This document shows positions 1 to 10,560 of a stretch of 64,000 nt of DNA, piece after piece (the first letter of the stretch is position 1; every line of letters starts with the position of its first letter). Source of the stretch: Protopterus annectens (taxonomy: Eukaryota; Chordata; Ceratodontiformes; Protopteridae). The notes beneath the pieces are model-generated. The model saw only the letters and a list, made by a program, of their open reading frames with translations. It did no database searches and had not been told where the DNA came from. The position numbers and the translations under genes are program-made. The stretch covers positions 704,127,095 to 704,191,094 of the forward strand of contig NC_056748.1 of the NCBI RefSeq assembly GCF_019279795.1, in the 5' to 3' direction.

Positions 1-121
1 AGAACACCAAATTTTGTCCTAGGGAAAGAATTTGGTTGGCCGTTTCTGTGGCTTTGCTATTTTCAGCACTATGGTGGAAAGTTACGGATGGGGTTCAGGT
101 AAGTATGCAGTTGTGTGTACA

Positions 122-277
122 TTAGGGTTAGGGCGCAGGTTAGGTGAGTTAGGGTTAGGGCGTGGGTGAGGTGAGTGTGCGATAGAAACAGACTTTAGGG
201 TTAGGGCGGGATAGGTGAGTTAGGGTTATGGTGCGGGTCAGGTGAGTGTATGATAGTGACGGATCTTAGGGTTAGGG
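122..277 (+). repeat. telomere-like (TTAGGG)2 motifs in a ~71-bp tandem unit
   Basis: Four exact TTAGGGTTAGGG motifs start at 122, 149, 195 and 266, and a one-base variant starts at 220. The spacings alternate about 25-27 and 46 bp, so the array is two copies of a compound unit of roughly 71-73 bp rather than a simple telomere tract. The G-rich strand is the + strand. It lies inside the MITE-like element, so it is better read as transposon-internal sequence than as a degenerate interstitial telomere. Confidence 0.75.
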
Positions 278-402
278 TTTGGGTTAAGGTAAGTGGATAG
301 ATAGTAGTGTTTGTACAGTTTAGTGTAGGGTTAGTTGTAGGATTTTAAGTGTATGTGTGTGGATTGCTGTTTTTTTGGTGTGCTTGTGTTGTGTGTGTAT
401 TT

Positions 403-450
403 CTCAGAACAGCAAATTTTTTCCCAGGGAAAAAAAATTGCTGTTCTGAG
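403..450. repeat. near-perfect 48-bp palindrome
   Basis: Arms of about 23-24 bp begin CTCAGAACAGCAA and end TTGCTGTTCTGAG, and they meet at TTTCCCAGGGAAA. Only one base of length difference separates the arms. A related weaker palindrome starts at base 1 (AGAACACCAAATTTTG...). It is probably a structural part of the surrounding MITE-like element. Confidence 0.85.
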
Positions 451-530
451 CTTTCGATGATATCATATTTCGAGATTCCAAGTTTAAGCTTATAGTGTTC
501 GATGTTTTGGAATTTCAGTAATATGATATA

Positions 531-2110
531 GAACCATATTCTCCAGGCCTCTGAGATATGCCTTTCTCTTCACACTGCTATGAGAACTCTCAGGAGTCAT
601 TTCTTTCCTGACTCACCCAACATTTTGATCACATCTGTTGTGACCTTGTTTGAGCCTGCTGCTTTCCCTGACTTCATTTTCCTTAGTGCTTGTCTTACTT
701 CTTCGATGGCGGACTCTTCTTCATCTTTCATCATTAAGCTACATATCATGCAGTACAGATGCTGTGGGGTTTTCTACATTCAGAAGCTGCTGGGAGTATT
801 CCTTCCACATGCCTTTGATGTCCTGCGAACTGGTGAGCACATTGTTCCTGGTATCTCTTATGAATGTTGTCTGATGGCTATCTTATTTATCTTTATGTCT
901 TTGCCTTGGAAACATTGCGCTAACTGCTGAGTCCCTTTCTAGTAGCCAGTACAGTGCCTATTGTGACTACCCTCTAAACCTCTTTGTTAGCTAACCAGTA
1001 TTCCGTCTGAGCCTGATCCATATTTTCTATCGCCCATTTTTTCCTGCACTCTTTTCTTTTGATACCTTCCTAGACTGCAGCATTCCATCACCAGCTTTCT
1101 TTATGTACTTTATATCCTACCTGGCACAGACACAAATCTGTTTCATAGTCTTCACACTTGACTCAACCTATTTTTTCCTTCTTCTTGAGTTGCTAAAGCC
1201 CTGAGTATTTCCTTGAATTCCTGTTCTTTCACTCCAGTCAAATTACATGCCTTCAGCCTGTCTCTGTTGCCCTTAGATCTGACCCCTTTTTGCAGGTGAT
1301 TCATGTGACTAGTGCTTTATGTTATGGGCTCACTGTTTCATTTGGGATAATTTTGCAATCCCTGATTCTACCCCAGTGCTATTTCCTTAATAGGGAGAAG
1401 TCTGCATGTTGGTCACTCTTGTATGTGATCTTTCACTACTGCTTTTGCTGAATCATGTTTTGACCACCATCAGGTCTTTTGCCATTCAGAAGTCTAGAAT
1501 GGTCTCTCCTACTTAATTCCTGCTGCACCAGCCATGTGGACCCAGGCTGCCAAGCAGTCCTCATGTCTAGAATGGTCTGTCCTACTTTATTCCTACTGCA
1601 ACAGCCACATGGACCCAGGCTGCCAAGCAGTCCTCGTATCCTTTTCTGTTTGTCTTGAAACGAGCATTCAGGTCCCCGTTGATGTCATGCTTTATCAAGT
1701 ATGCCCTTCAATGTCTGCCTGAATGCACAACTTTCTCACTATTGCAACCCTGCTATGGAGCACAGGCTGAGATTATGAATACTGCCTTATTATTACTATA
1801 GAGTTATGTTGCCATGAGTGTGTCACAAATTCTGATTATATCCTTCACTGTTTTCAGCAGATTCTCCCTCACAATTTGCACACTTTTTCTAGTCTGCCCT
1901 CCTCCTGAGATGTAGACTGTGGATCCCAAACCTAGTGGCTTTGCCACACTGCCCTTCTGCCTTGTCTCCTGGACACACAGAAATCCACTCTCCTCCTCAT
2001 TATGTCATTCACTTCCAAGCAATGCCCTGTCAGGGAGTTTATATTCATTGTAGCAATCTGCATTTTGTGTCTGGCAGCTTCACTGGTTCCACATCTAGCT
2101 TTTACTCGAC
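531..2110 (-). mobile_element. RTE-type LINE fragment (endonuclease to RT N-terminal part), degenerate
   Basis: On the minus strand this matches the RTE copy at 55195-57787 at the DNA level over most of its length. For example, 590-710 parallels 56598-56720 (the stretch encoding the residues before the RT core), and 1490-1760 parallels the endonuclease C-terminal region at 57560-57790. It reaches further 5' than the other copy, into endonuclease N-terminal sequence up to roughly 2100. The reading frame is broken by many stops and indels, so it is a dead copy. Its 3' side ends at about 530, inside the RT domain, where the MITE-like element begins. The rest of the RT presumably lies beyond the left edge of the window. 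The exact 5' boundary is uncertain. Confidence 0.75.
1493..1636. repeat. 72-bp tandem duplication inside the RTE copy
   Basis: TCTAGAATGGTCT starts at 1493 and again at 1565, and the whole 72-bp stretch through the CCCAGGCTGCCAAGCAGTCC block is repeated with a few substitutions. The other RTE copy (around 57579-57640) has it once, so the duplication is specific to this copy. Confidence 0.85.
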
Positions 2111-2519
2111 AGTGCTACCCAGATAGCTAAGGCTGGGCAACTGGACACTGGACAGTCAGTGGCTTATTGACTCAGGGCTTCTGGAAATTTTGGTGGACAC
2201 ACACTGGTTAATAGAGGCATATAGATGCCCCTTCCACCATCAGTATGGGTCCCTGGTGTAGGACAGAGTAAACCATATCCTCAGTTCACTTATCAATGGC
2301 AAATATCCATGCCCAATTTGTAACATGACCTAATCACCTACAGCCAATACTGTTGACTGGTTAGCCATGACATGGTCTGTACTCCATGCTCTTATATCTA
2401 AAGGATGCTGTTCACCACAGTTGATAGCTAAAGTGTATGGTGTTCACAGCTGTTTCCCCAATGTATACCACCTACAGTCTGTGCTGCTGCCCGTGACTCC
2501 TTTCACTTTTTCCATGAGT
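2111..2519. other. no recognised feature
   Basis: I see no gene and no named repeat. It could be further degenerate 5' RTE sequence, but no motif supports that. Confidence 0.3.
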
Positions 2520-2665
2520 TTCAGGTGGAAACATCAAGCACATTCCTGCGATGTTAGAGGAGCTCACAGAGACACAGAGAGAACATACTCATTGCACACA
2601 GGCATTGGCCAGAGCTCAGGATCAAAGCCATGTGTCAAATGATTGGAGTGGTAACCATTTGAAAT
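2520..2665 (-). mobile_element. old SINE remnant (V-SINE/MIR-like core)
   Basis: The order of motifs GAGACACAGAGAGAACATAC, then GCACACAGGCATTGG, then CTCAGGATCAAAGCC and GTGGTAACCA parallels the minus-strand layout of V-SINE-type elements: conserved core 'acacggggagaacatgcaaactccacacag', then the tRNA-like B box, then the A box. Many differences mark it as an old copy, and no target duplication is visible. Confidence 0.4.
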
Positions 2666-2769
2666 GTTGGGATCTGCTAGAATGAGTCCTGAAACACAGA
2701 CACTAAATATCCAAAAGAATGGTCTTACATTTACTAAGTCCTAGATAACATTTCTTGGAATATTTCCTT

Positions 2770-2875
2770 TTCTTTGAGGTATAGCAATGTCAGAGTTGGT
2801 ATATATATAAATTTTGGGGGTGTGGAGGGGTGTAGGGGTGCAGGGGGGCTTGCCTCCCTCTGCAAAATAGAGTTT
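2770..2875. repeat. G-rich repeat core shared with the MITE at 27.1 kb
   Basis: CAGAGTTGGTATAT is followed by a run of GGGGTG/GGGGTGCAG motifs and then a pyrimidine-rich CCTCCCTCTGC. The same order occurs at 27269-27335 (CAGAGTTGGTATAT, GGGGGTGCAGAGGG, CCCCCTGC). No clear terminal inverted repeats are seen here. Confidence 0.45.
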
Positions 2876-2993
2876 TATGGAGAAGAGATACTTTCAACAT
2901 TTGCTCTTCTGTAGTGTTTTCGGTCTGTTTTTTTTTTTCAGCTTGTGGAGTGCAGACATTTCTGGAAATATATGCATGTATTTGAGCTTATTG

Positions 2994-3070
2994 TTGTTTG
3001 TCTTTCGGCTTTTTCCCGGTAAGGGGTCGCCACAGCGGAACTCCGGTCCGCTAATGATTGGCAGTAGATA
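2994..3070 (-). mobile_element. 5'-truncated V-SINE with 13-bp target-site duplication
   Basis: It contains only the 3' end of the V-SINE family seen in full at 6984-7214: on the minus strand CCGGAGTTCCGCTGTGGCGA, then the CCGGGAAAAAGCCGAAAGAC tail. It is flanked by TTTGAGCTTATTG (2981-2993) and TTTGGGCTTATTG (3071-3083), a one-mismatch target-site duplication. That defines both ends and indicates a genuine truncated retrotransposition event. Confidence 0.85.
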
Positions 3071-3374
3071 TTTGGGCTTATTGATGTAGTAAAAATAAGG
3101 CAAAAAGATTTAGAATATGCATATTTTTCAAGGAAATATGCTTTTGGGGCAAGATTAAATAAATGTTAAATATCGAAAGAATGCTGTAACTTGAAAAGAA
3201 CCAAGAAAATGCATCAGCCAGTGATGTCAGACCATGCACATATACAGACTAACAAAATCCAGGCATATATCCAGTACAAACAGAAGATGAATTCAACCAC
3301 AAATTTAGCGCTTTCATTCACTTATTTAATATGTGAACTTCATCAGAAAAAACTTACAGTCTTACCCAAGCTCC

Positions 3375-3913
3375 CTTATATACAAAAACTACAGGAAATG
3401 ACATCACACAATTAAAAATATTTTCCTTAATAATTTAACTAATACGATGTATATCAACTTTCTAATCCTGTAAACTTATGTAATAAATATAAATATAAAT
3501 TAAGAAATTAATCTTAGGGGTACAAATACAAATTACCACACACATTCAATGTACATATTCTAATCTATGTCAACAAAGTGGTTTTTGGAGGAGATTTAAA
3601 TAACATTCTAGAATGTAAAGAAACACTATGGCAACTTTGTTTAGCAGCTGACAAGTTACCAGGACTCAATGAGTCTATAAATTTAAAATGTTTTTTATTA
3701 AATAGGTAATTTTTGAAATAGATTAGAATATGTACATTGAATGTGTGTGTGGGAATTTGTATTTGTACCCTTAAGATTCATTTCTTAATTTATATTTATA
3801 TTTATTACATATGTTTATAGGATTAGAAAGTTGATATACATCGTATTAGTTAAATTATTAAGGAAAATATTTTTAATTGTGTGATGTCATTTCCTGTAGT
3901 TTTTGTATATAAG
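3375..3913. repeat. long inverted repeat, ~195-bp arms
   Basis: The left arm 3375-3568 (starting CTTATATACAAAAACTACAG) is matched in reverse complement by the right arm 3718-3913 (ending CTGTAGTTTTTGTATATAAG) at high identity with few indels. The spacer of about 149 bp is unrelated. Arms of this length fit a long-TIR fold-back transposon or two copies of one repeat inserted head to head. No ORF is present and no target duplication was found. Confidence 0.85.
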
Positions 3914-4720
3914 TAGAAGTAAAAAAGTATTATCACTGCAAATAAAGGAAATTCAAATTAAATGAAAAATGACAAAAAAAAAACAGAAAGCAAGAAATAC
4001 TCATAGAAGTGACAGAATTCCAACAGAAATGTGGAAAAGGAAGGAACAGGAGATAAGTCGAGTCTCACTAGTATTTTTCTAGGTGGGAAAGTGCCATAAA
4101 ATTGCAAAAATCAGTAGTAGTAGTTATAACAAAGAAAATGAAAGGTTCTCTTGATCCATGGACATTCAGACCACTTTCTGTTCTGAATCATAATTACAGT
4201 TTAGTGGAGCTGCTCTGAGTTTGGCTACTTAGCCAGAATCTGGAATGAATCTGAACTAAATCCAAGGCATCCACTGTGATCAACAAAAAATAAGTATATT
4301 TTATGCTTGTACTGCACTTTTTTGAAATGTATTTTGCTCAACTGATTTTTCATTTTTTGCTGTTGTTGCTGCTTTGATTGTTTTTTTCTGCACTTCGAAA
4401 TCCTAGTACTGCTGTAGTTCATATCTTAGGCTAGAGTCAGATCTGCTGAATCTAGGCTGTCTTGCATATATTGAGCACTAAAACAGCTCTCCTGCACCCT
4501 TGTGGCAGAAGTGTGCAACCCATGACACATTTGAGTTGGGGATTGTTGGAATAAGGCTGAGTTTTGGGCTCTCACATTGTATTTAAGCACTACTTTTGCG
4601 CATAGCTGTGCACCATGCAACAGGGTTTAGCGCTTCTGAGTATAGATGCAAACGCTTAGAAAAAACAAATTTCCCTTAATAACTGCTAGATAACCTTAGC
4701 TCCACTGTCTCACTCTGCAC
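3914..4720. other. no recognised feature
   Basis: AT-rich sequence with no gene and no repeat family I can name. Confidence 0.3.
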
Positions 4721-4892
4721 ATCACAGCTGTGCATTGCTAATTAATGAACAGCTCAGATGATCGTTCTGAGGCAGTGACACAATCATCCACCCCATAGCC
4801 TTCCACAGAATAGCTGTCCTTGTTAGTCTCACAAGCAAATCCTGGACCATCTAGCCCATCCCCACTAGTCTCTACAATATATACCTGCCAAA

Positions 4893-5839
4893 ATGAACAG
4901 ACAGTTTCCCACCATTTATACAGCCAACCTGACTGACATGGGCACCCTAAGGCAATGTAGCAATTGCCTCATGTATAATGACAACCACTTGCTCCTAAAG
5001 CAAACAAATACAGTATGTGACAGATGTAACTATACCCTGAAATTAAAATCAGTTCTTTCACGTAACAACAAACAAGACACTGAACAGGTTGTCAGCAACA
5101 CACACCTTCCCTCTCACACAAAAAAAGGTCATGGCACATAAACCCATATATGTGGAGGTACTCACTAAGAGCTTACCAAAAGACCAGAGATCTCCCAAAC
5201 ATAAACAACATGCACATACTGGTACACAAACAGAATCCGCCACCACACATAGCAACACACATATCAGTGTCTCAACACTTAAGCCCCAGAGGCAAAACAT
5301 CCTGAAAAACAAATGTTCTGGTTATAGATGACTCAATACTGAGATACCCAGATGTCCCCTCACCAGGCTGGACAAGGAGAAGGTCACAGTCAGCTGCCTA
5401 TCAGGTGACAGGATCCATCAAATCACACAAGCACTCAAGTCAGTCAGCAACAATTGCCATTATGTCTTAGTACATGTTGGTGTGAATAACTTGAGATGCA
5501 CTTCTCTGGATTATATGAAGAGAGACATGACTAAAATCTCAGATTGTGTGTCCCATGCAGGTATGTTCCTAGCCCTAAGCAGCATTCGACCTTCACCAAG
5601 GATGAATCCACAATACAGACAAAAAAATGATTGATTTCAATAATTGTCTTAGCCTCTGGTGTCATTCCAGGGGGATCCAGTATCTGTCTGCCTGGGAAGA
5701 CATGGCCAACAGTCCACTCTGCTTTGCCGTAGATGGCCTTCACCTGTTTCCTCAAGGCTTTCAAATATTGACAAAGACACTTGCATCTCTCATAGTGTCT
5801 TTTTTAGGCAATGTCCAAACAACAAAACTTCCAACATAA
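4893..5839 (+). pseudogene. CR1 ORF1 (zinc motif plus SGNH esterase), degenerate
   Basis: The first ORF segment (4893-5141, 82 aa) starts at an ATG and carries a CX2C...CX2C zinc-binding motif (QCSNCLMYNDN... CDRCNY). The frame then breaks. The esterase region resumes around 5305-5620: the GDS block of the intact copy (GDSMV at 22483) reads DDSIL here, and GVND reads GVNN, so key esterase positions are altered. The DGLH block is kept at about 5732-5745 (AVDGLHLFPQGF). Several frameshifts separate the blocks. In the CR1 family ORF1 is thought to bind RNA/RNP or membranes through the esterase, and this copy cannot make such a protein. Confidence 0.85.
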
Positions 5840-5859
5840 GGAAATCCAATAAAGACAAA

Positions 5860-6096
5860 CTCAAGGTCATGCTGCTTAATGCTAGGAGCTTAAACAGTAA
5901 ACTGCACTCCCTGGAAGCACTCCTCACTTTGGAAGATGCCGACGTTTGTACAGTCACAGAGACTTGGTTCAAGGCAGCTGAGAGTACCCTGGCCGTACAA
6001 GACTACAATGTTTTTCGCATGTTCAGACCCCAAAATGAACATGCCTCTTACTCTGTAGCTTCACTTTCTAGAAACATTTCACAGTCTAGATTCTAG
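5860..6096 (+). pseudogene. CR1 ORF2, endonuclease N-terminal fragment
   Basis: Reads LKVMLLNARSLNSKLHSLEA and then VTETWF, the start of the APE-type endonuclease, aligned with 23022-23135 of the better copy. It overlaps the tail of ORF1 in another frame, as in the other copies. It ends at the 6.1 kb breakpoint, so the catalytic SDH region and the whole RT are missing. Confidence 0.85.
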
Positions 6097-6111
6097 ACTG
6101 CCCATGGGCAG
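6082..6111. repeat. two overlapping perfect palindromes at the CR1 breakpoint
   Basis: CAGTCTAGA-T-TCTAGACTG (6082-6100) is immediately joined to CTGCCCATGGGCAG (6098-6111). Both are perfect, and CR1 homology ends exactly here. Confidence 0.9.
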
Positions 6112-6836
6112 GTTGCAGTAAGTAAATACCATACAGTAGTAGATTATTCAAGGACTGCACTTAATATAATAAGGGATATGCAATAATTAAACTTACAAGA
6201 CAGAGACAGCAAAACGGAAATATGCAACATACAGTCCACTAAGGAGGCCAAGTGCTGAGATTAAAAAAAAATACTATAAATGCTATTTCTTTCAGAAGTG
6301 CAGACTCGTGACCCACTAGTATGCAGTCAGTTGTTGTCACTGCTCTAGTGACACCAGCATGTCTGAGATCTGTGATGTCATGGAAACAGTCACAAGCTGA
6401 TGACACAAGGCTGGATGGGGAAATAAAATCAGGATTTAATAGAATTAGTCAGAATGTTACTCCACCCTATTATTTTAAAAGAAAAACTGGGATTTTCTGA
6501 CAAATTTGTGGCAGTTGAGAGGGATGGTGAGAGTGTCTAAAAACAGGACACAAGACCACTAGTGCCAAACACAACCGTCCACACTCATCTCCGATACCTC
6601 CAAGTTCAGTGTTATACGCCGTCACTCTAGCAACAGTGTTGCATATGAACTCATAGAACACTGGCCCAATATGAGGTCACCATCAGCTGGGATCTTATGT
6701 CATCATTTTCCATCATGCTAGTTGTACCAATGTATGAACTTATCTTATGAAATAGTGAGACTTCTTAGAATGGTAGTAGGAAAAATAAAACAGTGTGCTG
6801 AACCACTAACATAAAACACAAAATCACTACAGTTCA
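6112..6836. other. no recognised feature
   Basis: Neither a gene nor a known repeat is apparent. CR1 homology does not resume. Confidence 0.3.
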
Positions 6837-6962
6837 GAGGTGATATAATACCTTTTATTCGACAACCATAGGTTTTGCCATCACTCATACTTAAAGAGTA
6901 ATATGAGTCCTTCAAGCCAGAGCAATTGTAAAATGTTCATTGGTCCAATAAAAGCTATCACA
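6837..6962. repeat. short element with imperfect inverted ends
   Basis: The left end GGTGATATAATACCTTTTAT and the right end AATAAAAGCTATCACATTAT are imperfect inverted copies about 125 bp apart. It may be a small MITE. No target duplication was recognised. Confidence 0.3.
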
Positions 6963-6983
6963 TTATGTCTGTCTTTGCTCCAG

Positions 6984-7214
6984 ACTGCAGTGGTGGTGCT
7001 GCGGTAGTGTTGTCGCCTCACAGTAAGACGTTGTCCTTTTCTATTCTCAGCTAGAGCGTCTTCTGTGTGGAGACATGCGTGAATGGGCGTATCTTCGTTG
7101 AAGGTTGTGCGTCAGGGCCGGCAAGTCGGCACATAAAAATCTACTGCCAATCATTAGCGGACCAGAGTTTCGCTGTGGCGACTCCTAACCGGGAAAAGCC
7201 GAAAGACACAACAA
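6984..7214 (+). mobile_element. V-SINE, full length, with target-site duplication
   Basis: The tRNA-derived head (GGTGGTGCTGCGGTAGTGTT, CGCCTCACAGTAAG) is followed by a short version of the V-SINE core (TCTTCTGTGTGGAGACATGC), a body with CTACTGCCAATCATTAGCGG, and the tail GCTGTGGCGACTCCTAACCG...AAGCCGAAAGACACAAC. This domain order and the GTGGCGACCCC..AAGCCGAAA tail are those of the V-SINE superfamily (zebrafish DANA, shark HE1). The element is flanked by copies of TGTCTTTGCTCCAG (left copy ends 6983, right copy ends 7233; the left copy has a small extra TGTC). ORFs crossing it are not genes. Confidence 0.9.
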
Positions 7215-7234
7215 CATTATGTCTTTGCTCCAGT

Positions 7235-8708
7235 GTATTTGCCTTTACTGTAGTTGGATATTTTGTGTTGTTAGCTGGTGAAAGTAAACTTATTAAGGTT
7301 AGTAGTTATTTTAGCTGGATGCTATGCAACCTCTCGTGTTTCACCAGTTTGACCAGTTACCATCACCTTATGTGAAATTATCGTGGTTTCTTTATAGTGA
7401 GGTAGGGAGAGAGAGAGAGAAAAATAGAGTATATTATCTTGTTAAAATGCTATAAAATAAATTAGGCAGGTTGCAATTCTCTTTATGTATTTTCTCAGAC
7501 AATGTTTTCTAGTCTTTATGCTTTGATTTTGCCGTTGCGTAACTTTAAAATGGTGTACTTACACCTTATGAAAAAATGAAAATTAGCATAGCTGGCATTG
7601 GGTCTGATATAGTGTTTCTTCTTTGTTTCCTGTTGAGGTAATGGCTCTTTCTCTGAAGTGAATCGGGGCAAGTGTGCTCACCATTTCTCAATTATACCTT
7701 TGTTAACATGTTTGACTTTTATTAGGTATAACCAGGAAATGGAGAGGAGGTCAGCTTCCTTTTTAATGGGTGAGCAAATCAGCTTGTAGGTGAACCTAGC
7801 ATAAATTAAGGGCAACATGTTTTCTCACAGTAAGACACAAAAAGCATTGTGCAATACAGGTTCAACTCTGCAGTAACTGTTAAAGTAATTGTTTTGTAAT
7901 TGGCTGCATAACCCTCTAATTTTTTTTTTCTTCACTGTTTAATAAATAGCATGAACAAAGCTGAACCACATGTGGGGGATTCTAATTCAAATTCCATTTA
8001 CAAAGGCTGAACATTTTTCATTTAACATGTAAATGCTGTCGCTATGTAAATGATTCCAGAAGGATGTCAGCTGAGTAATGACATTAGCGCCTAGATGGAC
8101 TGAAATTGTTTGAGTAATTGATATCATGGCTGTACAGTGTACGTTGATAAAATAATTGCTGATGTGACTTGTTTTCATACTTTTTGCTTTAGGAGAATTA
8201 GGGGTAAATAAAACATGGGGGATGAGTTGCAAAGGTCTAAAGCACCAACAGAATTTCATTAAGTGGGATGTAATGAGGAAGAATATTTTGTGAAGCAGAC
8301 TTTTGTTTAAGGCCTGTACTTCATCTCAAGCCTGTACATTCCTGCTAAAATAAGTAGTCTTGGAAGATGCTACATAATATGCATTATTTTCTTTCTTTTT
8401 TGTTATCATGAAATAACTTGTCTAAAGACATTTGGTTATGCTGTTGTAATGCACTCATTATTATGTATTCATGGCCTTCTTAAAGGCAGAACATGTTTCA
8501 GTGTAGATGCTAATTGAGTTACTGGTTCAAAACCAGGTTTAAGATGAACTGCTTCAGCAGGAAGGTTGTAAACATGTAAATCAGGCTAGAGTAGCAGGTG
8601 GGATGATACACATTTTTTCACAGCATCAGCATGAACAGTGGCAATGTTTATTAGTTATGCATTCCAGCTTGTAGAAATGTGCTTGCAAATTAAAATTAAA
8701 TCACAGGC

Positions 8709-8710
<2 letters not shown>
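7235..8710. other. single-copy-looking DNA, no gene recognised
   Basis: Contains a GA-rich tract at about 7400-7414. The stretch 7980-8300 has a balanced, complex composition with clustered homeodomain/POU-like words (ATGTAAAT, TAATTGATATCA, ATGACATTA). It could be a conserved non-coding element, but conservation cannot be judged here. Confidence 0.25.

Positions 8711-8768
<58 letters not shown>
8711..8768 (+). repeat. (TG)n microsatellite
   Basis: About 29 uninterrupted TG dinucleotides. The Cys-Val ORF through it is an artefact. Confidence 0.98.
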
Positions 8769-8770
<2 letters not shown>

Positions 8771-10465
8771 CAATTTGTGGGAAAAAATGTTGTTTAATGA
8801 ATGTGAAATTTATTTTTGCAGGAATCTCAGTTCAGTCATGCATGCTAGGTAATCCAATATCTGTAGATCTTGTTTTGCACAAAAACTGTGATTATCTGCT
8901 GTATTCTTATTTTTCGTATGCCATTACATAAGATGATACCTGCTAACGCAACCCTCTCTTTTCCTTCCTGCAACTTTAAGCACTGATCTAATGTCAGGTG
9001 TTTCCGTTTCTCTGACCTGCAGCCTAATTGCCTCACTGGTATTAAGAAACTACTTCTCTCTCAGGCAGCAGGAGTCTGAATATTCCCTGCGGTCAGCAGA
9101 CAAAATAAAACTGATTTGCCCTGAAAGGAGCAGAGAACTAAGAAAATAGACTTTTTTCACTGGCTGTTTCCTTGAATGACAATCCACTTTCCCTGCATCT
9201 GTTTAACTTGAATTAGTAGTAAATCTATTTTAGACTGACTCTCTCAGCAAAATACATGAGCAAGTAACATTCTTTTTATGTTTGTTGTTTGCAAAATAAT
9301 GAATTTGTTGGCATGATAACATATTGAGGAGGTCATTATTGGTGCTTTGCTCAAATTCACCAGTAACTGTAAACTCATCAAAATGATGATGTTTAAGTTG
9401 TATAACTTGCTGAATAATAACTGCATAGTACAGTTTCTTTATTGATTTTGAATACAGGAACCCTGGGGTACTAGGAGTATGTTAAGGTGGTGTGGTTTCT
9501 TGGGGATGCCCATTTGCAGCAGAAGAAATACATTTTAAAGGTAAGGGTTTAAATGAAATAGGTTATATTCCTCGTGGTTTATCATTCGACTTCAGTTAAT
9601 ATTGTGCATGGAGCCTTAGGATTCTGCTAGGAGGGGAAGGACTATGGGCCCAGTAGTGTTATTTCATGGGATTTTGGACCACAATAACATCATTTGCTGG
9701 ATATCTGAAGGATAGCTGCAGTTGCCTGACAAAGGCACATCTAAAATTGCCATGATATGAAGAGCTGGTAATTCGAATGATGCTGCATATGTTGCTGAGT
9801 CACACACTGGTCGACTTTGGTGAGTATAGCATTCATCAAATCTGACTACATACAGGACAATAGCTGCCCGGTCATCAGTTTGCAGTCCCAGTTGCTGACA
9901 TGTAAGATAAGGCACACTGAAAATCAAAACTCCATTGGAAAAGGGAGGCATTCTTGCTCTATGGAGGTCAGAGAATTAGTGGGAGAGGGTATCAAAGGTA
10001 GCATAAAACATAATTTATTTGGAATACTATATACATTTGTACTGAAATTGTTTTTCTGTGGACACAACCAAATGAAAGCAGAACAAATGAAGCAAATAGG
10101 GTCTGATATAAGATATATTCCAGTGCACATAGCAGTCAGCATGGGGGAGCCATGGTAGTGTCAAGCAGTGTGATAGAGTTATGCCATTGTTTATTAGGAT
10201 GGGGAGATATGACCACCAAGGACTTTAATATTCAAGAGTTGTTTTTTCTACTTTTTAGTTTGGCATAACATCCATTAAACTGCATCCAGCTTAAGTGGAA
10301 CATGTATAGAATAGTTAGAAAGTGACTACCAACAACAGTGTAGGAGTCATTGACAGTCACAAGTACTGCTGTGTCAGATTCAACCAATCAGTCAACTATG
10401 ATGGTAGATTTTTATAGTGACATTGATAATGGCAGGAAAGAAACCTAACCTAACATAGTGTTGAT
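8769..10465. other. single-copy-looking DNA, no gene recognised
   Basis: No ORF resembles a known protein and no repeat family is recognised. 8940-9200 again has complex, non-repetitive composition and might be regulatory. That is a guess. Confidence 0.25.
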
Positions 10466-10560
10466 AATTTATTTATTAATTCATTAAATGTACTGGATCC
10501 CAGCCCTACTGGAAAAGAAAGCTTTTCTCACAGAATAGACATAATGAAAAACACAGATAT
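10466..10560 (-). mobile_element. L2-like LINE or SINE 3' tail
   Basis: On the minus strand AAAAGCTTTC...CCAGTAGGGCTGGGATCCAG is followed by AATTAATAAATAAAT. This parallels the L2-like tails at 43340-43445 and 45787-45902 (GGAGCTTTTCT, CTCCACT..AAATGG, (AAAT)n). The copy is short and weak. Confidence 0.35.

Larger units (their letters stand above)
1..530. mobile_element. MITE-like repeat element, left end outside window
   Basis: Non-coding repeat containing two palindromes (about 1-45 and 403-450) and a block of telomere-like TTAGGG motifs. Read on the minus strand its right end starts GTTCTATATCA followed by alternating CGAA/TTCAAA-type motifs. This resembles the terminus of the inverted-repeat element at 27119-27458, which starts GTCTATATCA. 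RTE homology begins directly beyond about 530, so the element probably sits inside that LINE. The left terminus is not in the window, so a matching TIR and a target duplication cannot be checked. The family is unassigned. Confidence 0.4.
4880..6100 (+). mobile_element. CR1-type LINE, 5' half only (3'-truncated copy)
   Basis: Contains ORF1 and the first part of ORF2 of the same CR1 family as 21.9-26.0 kb. Homology stops at 6096-6100, within the endonuclease, next to two adjoining palindromes. LINE copies are normally truncated on the 5' side, so loss of the 3' side points to a later deletion or rearrangement. Confidence 0.85.

Noticed and set aside
122-277. Chromosome end or true interstitial telomere
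   Set aside because: The motifs are spaced in a compound unit inside a palindrome-bearing element and are not a continuous TTAGGG run.
8638-8931. 97-aa ORF starting MAMFISYAFQ
   Set aside because: A third of it is the TG microsatellite and the rest has no family features.
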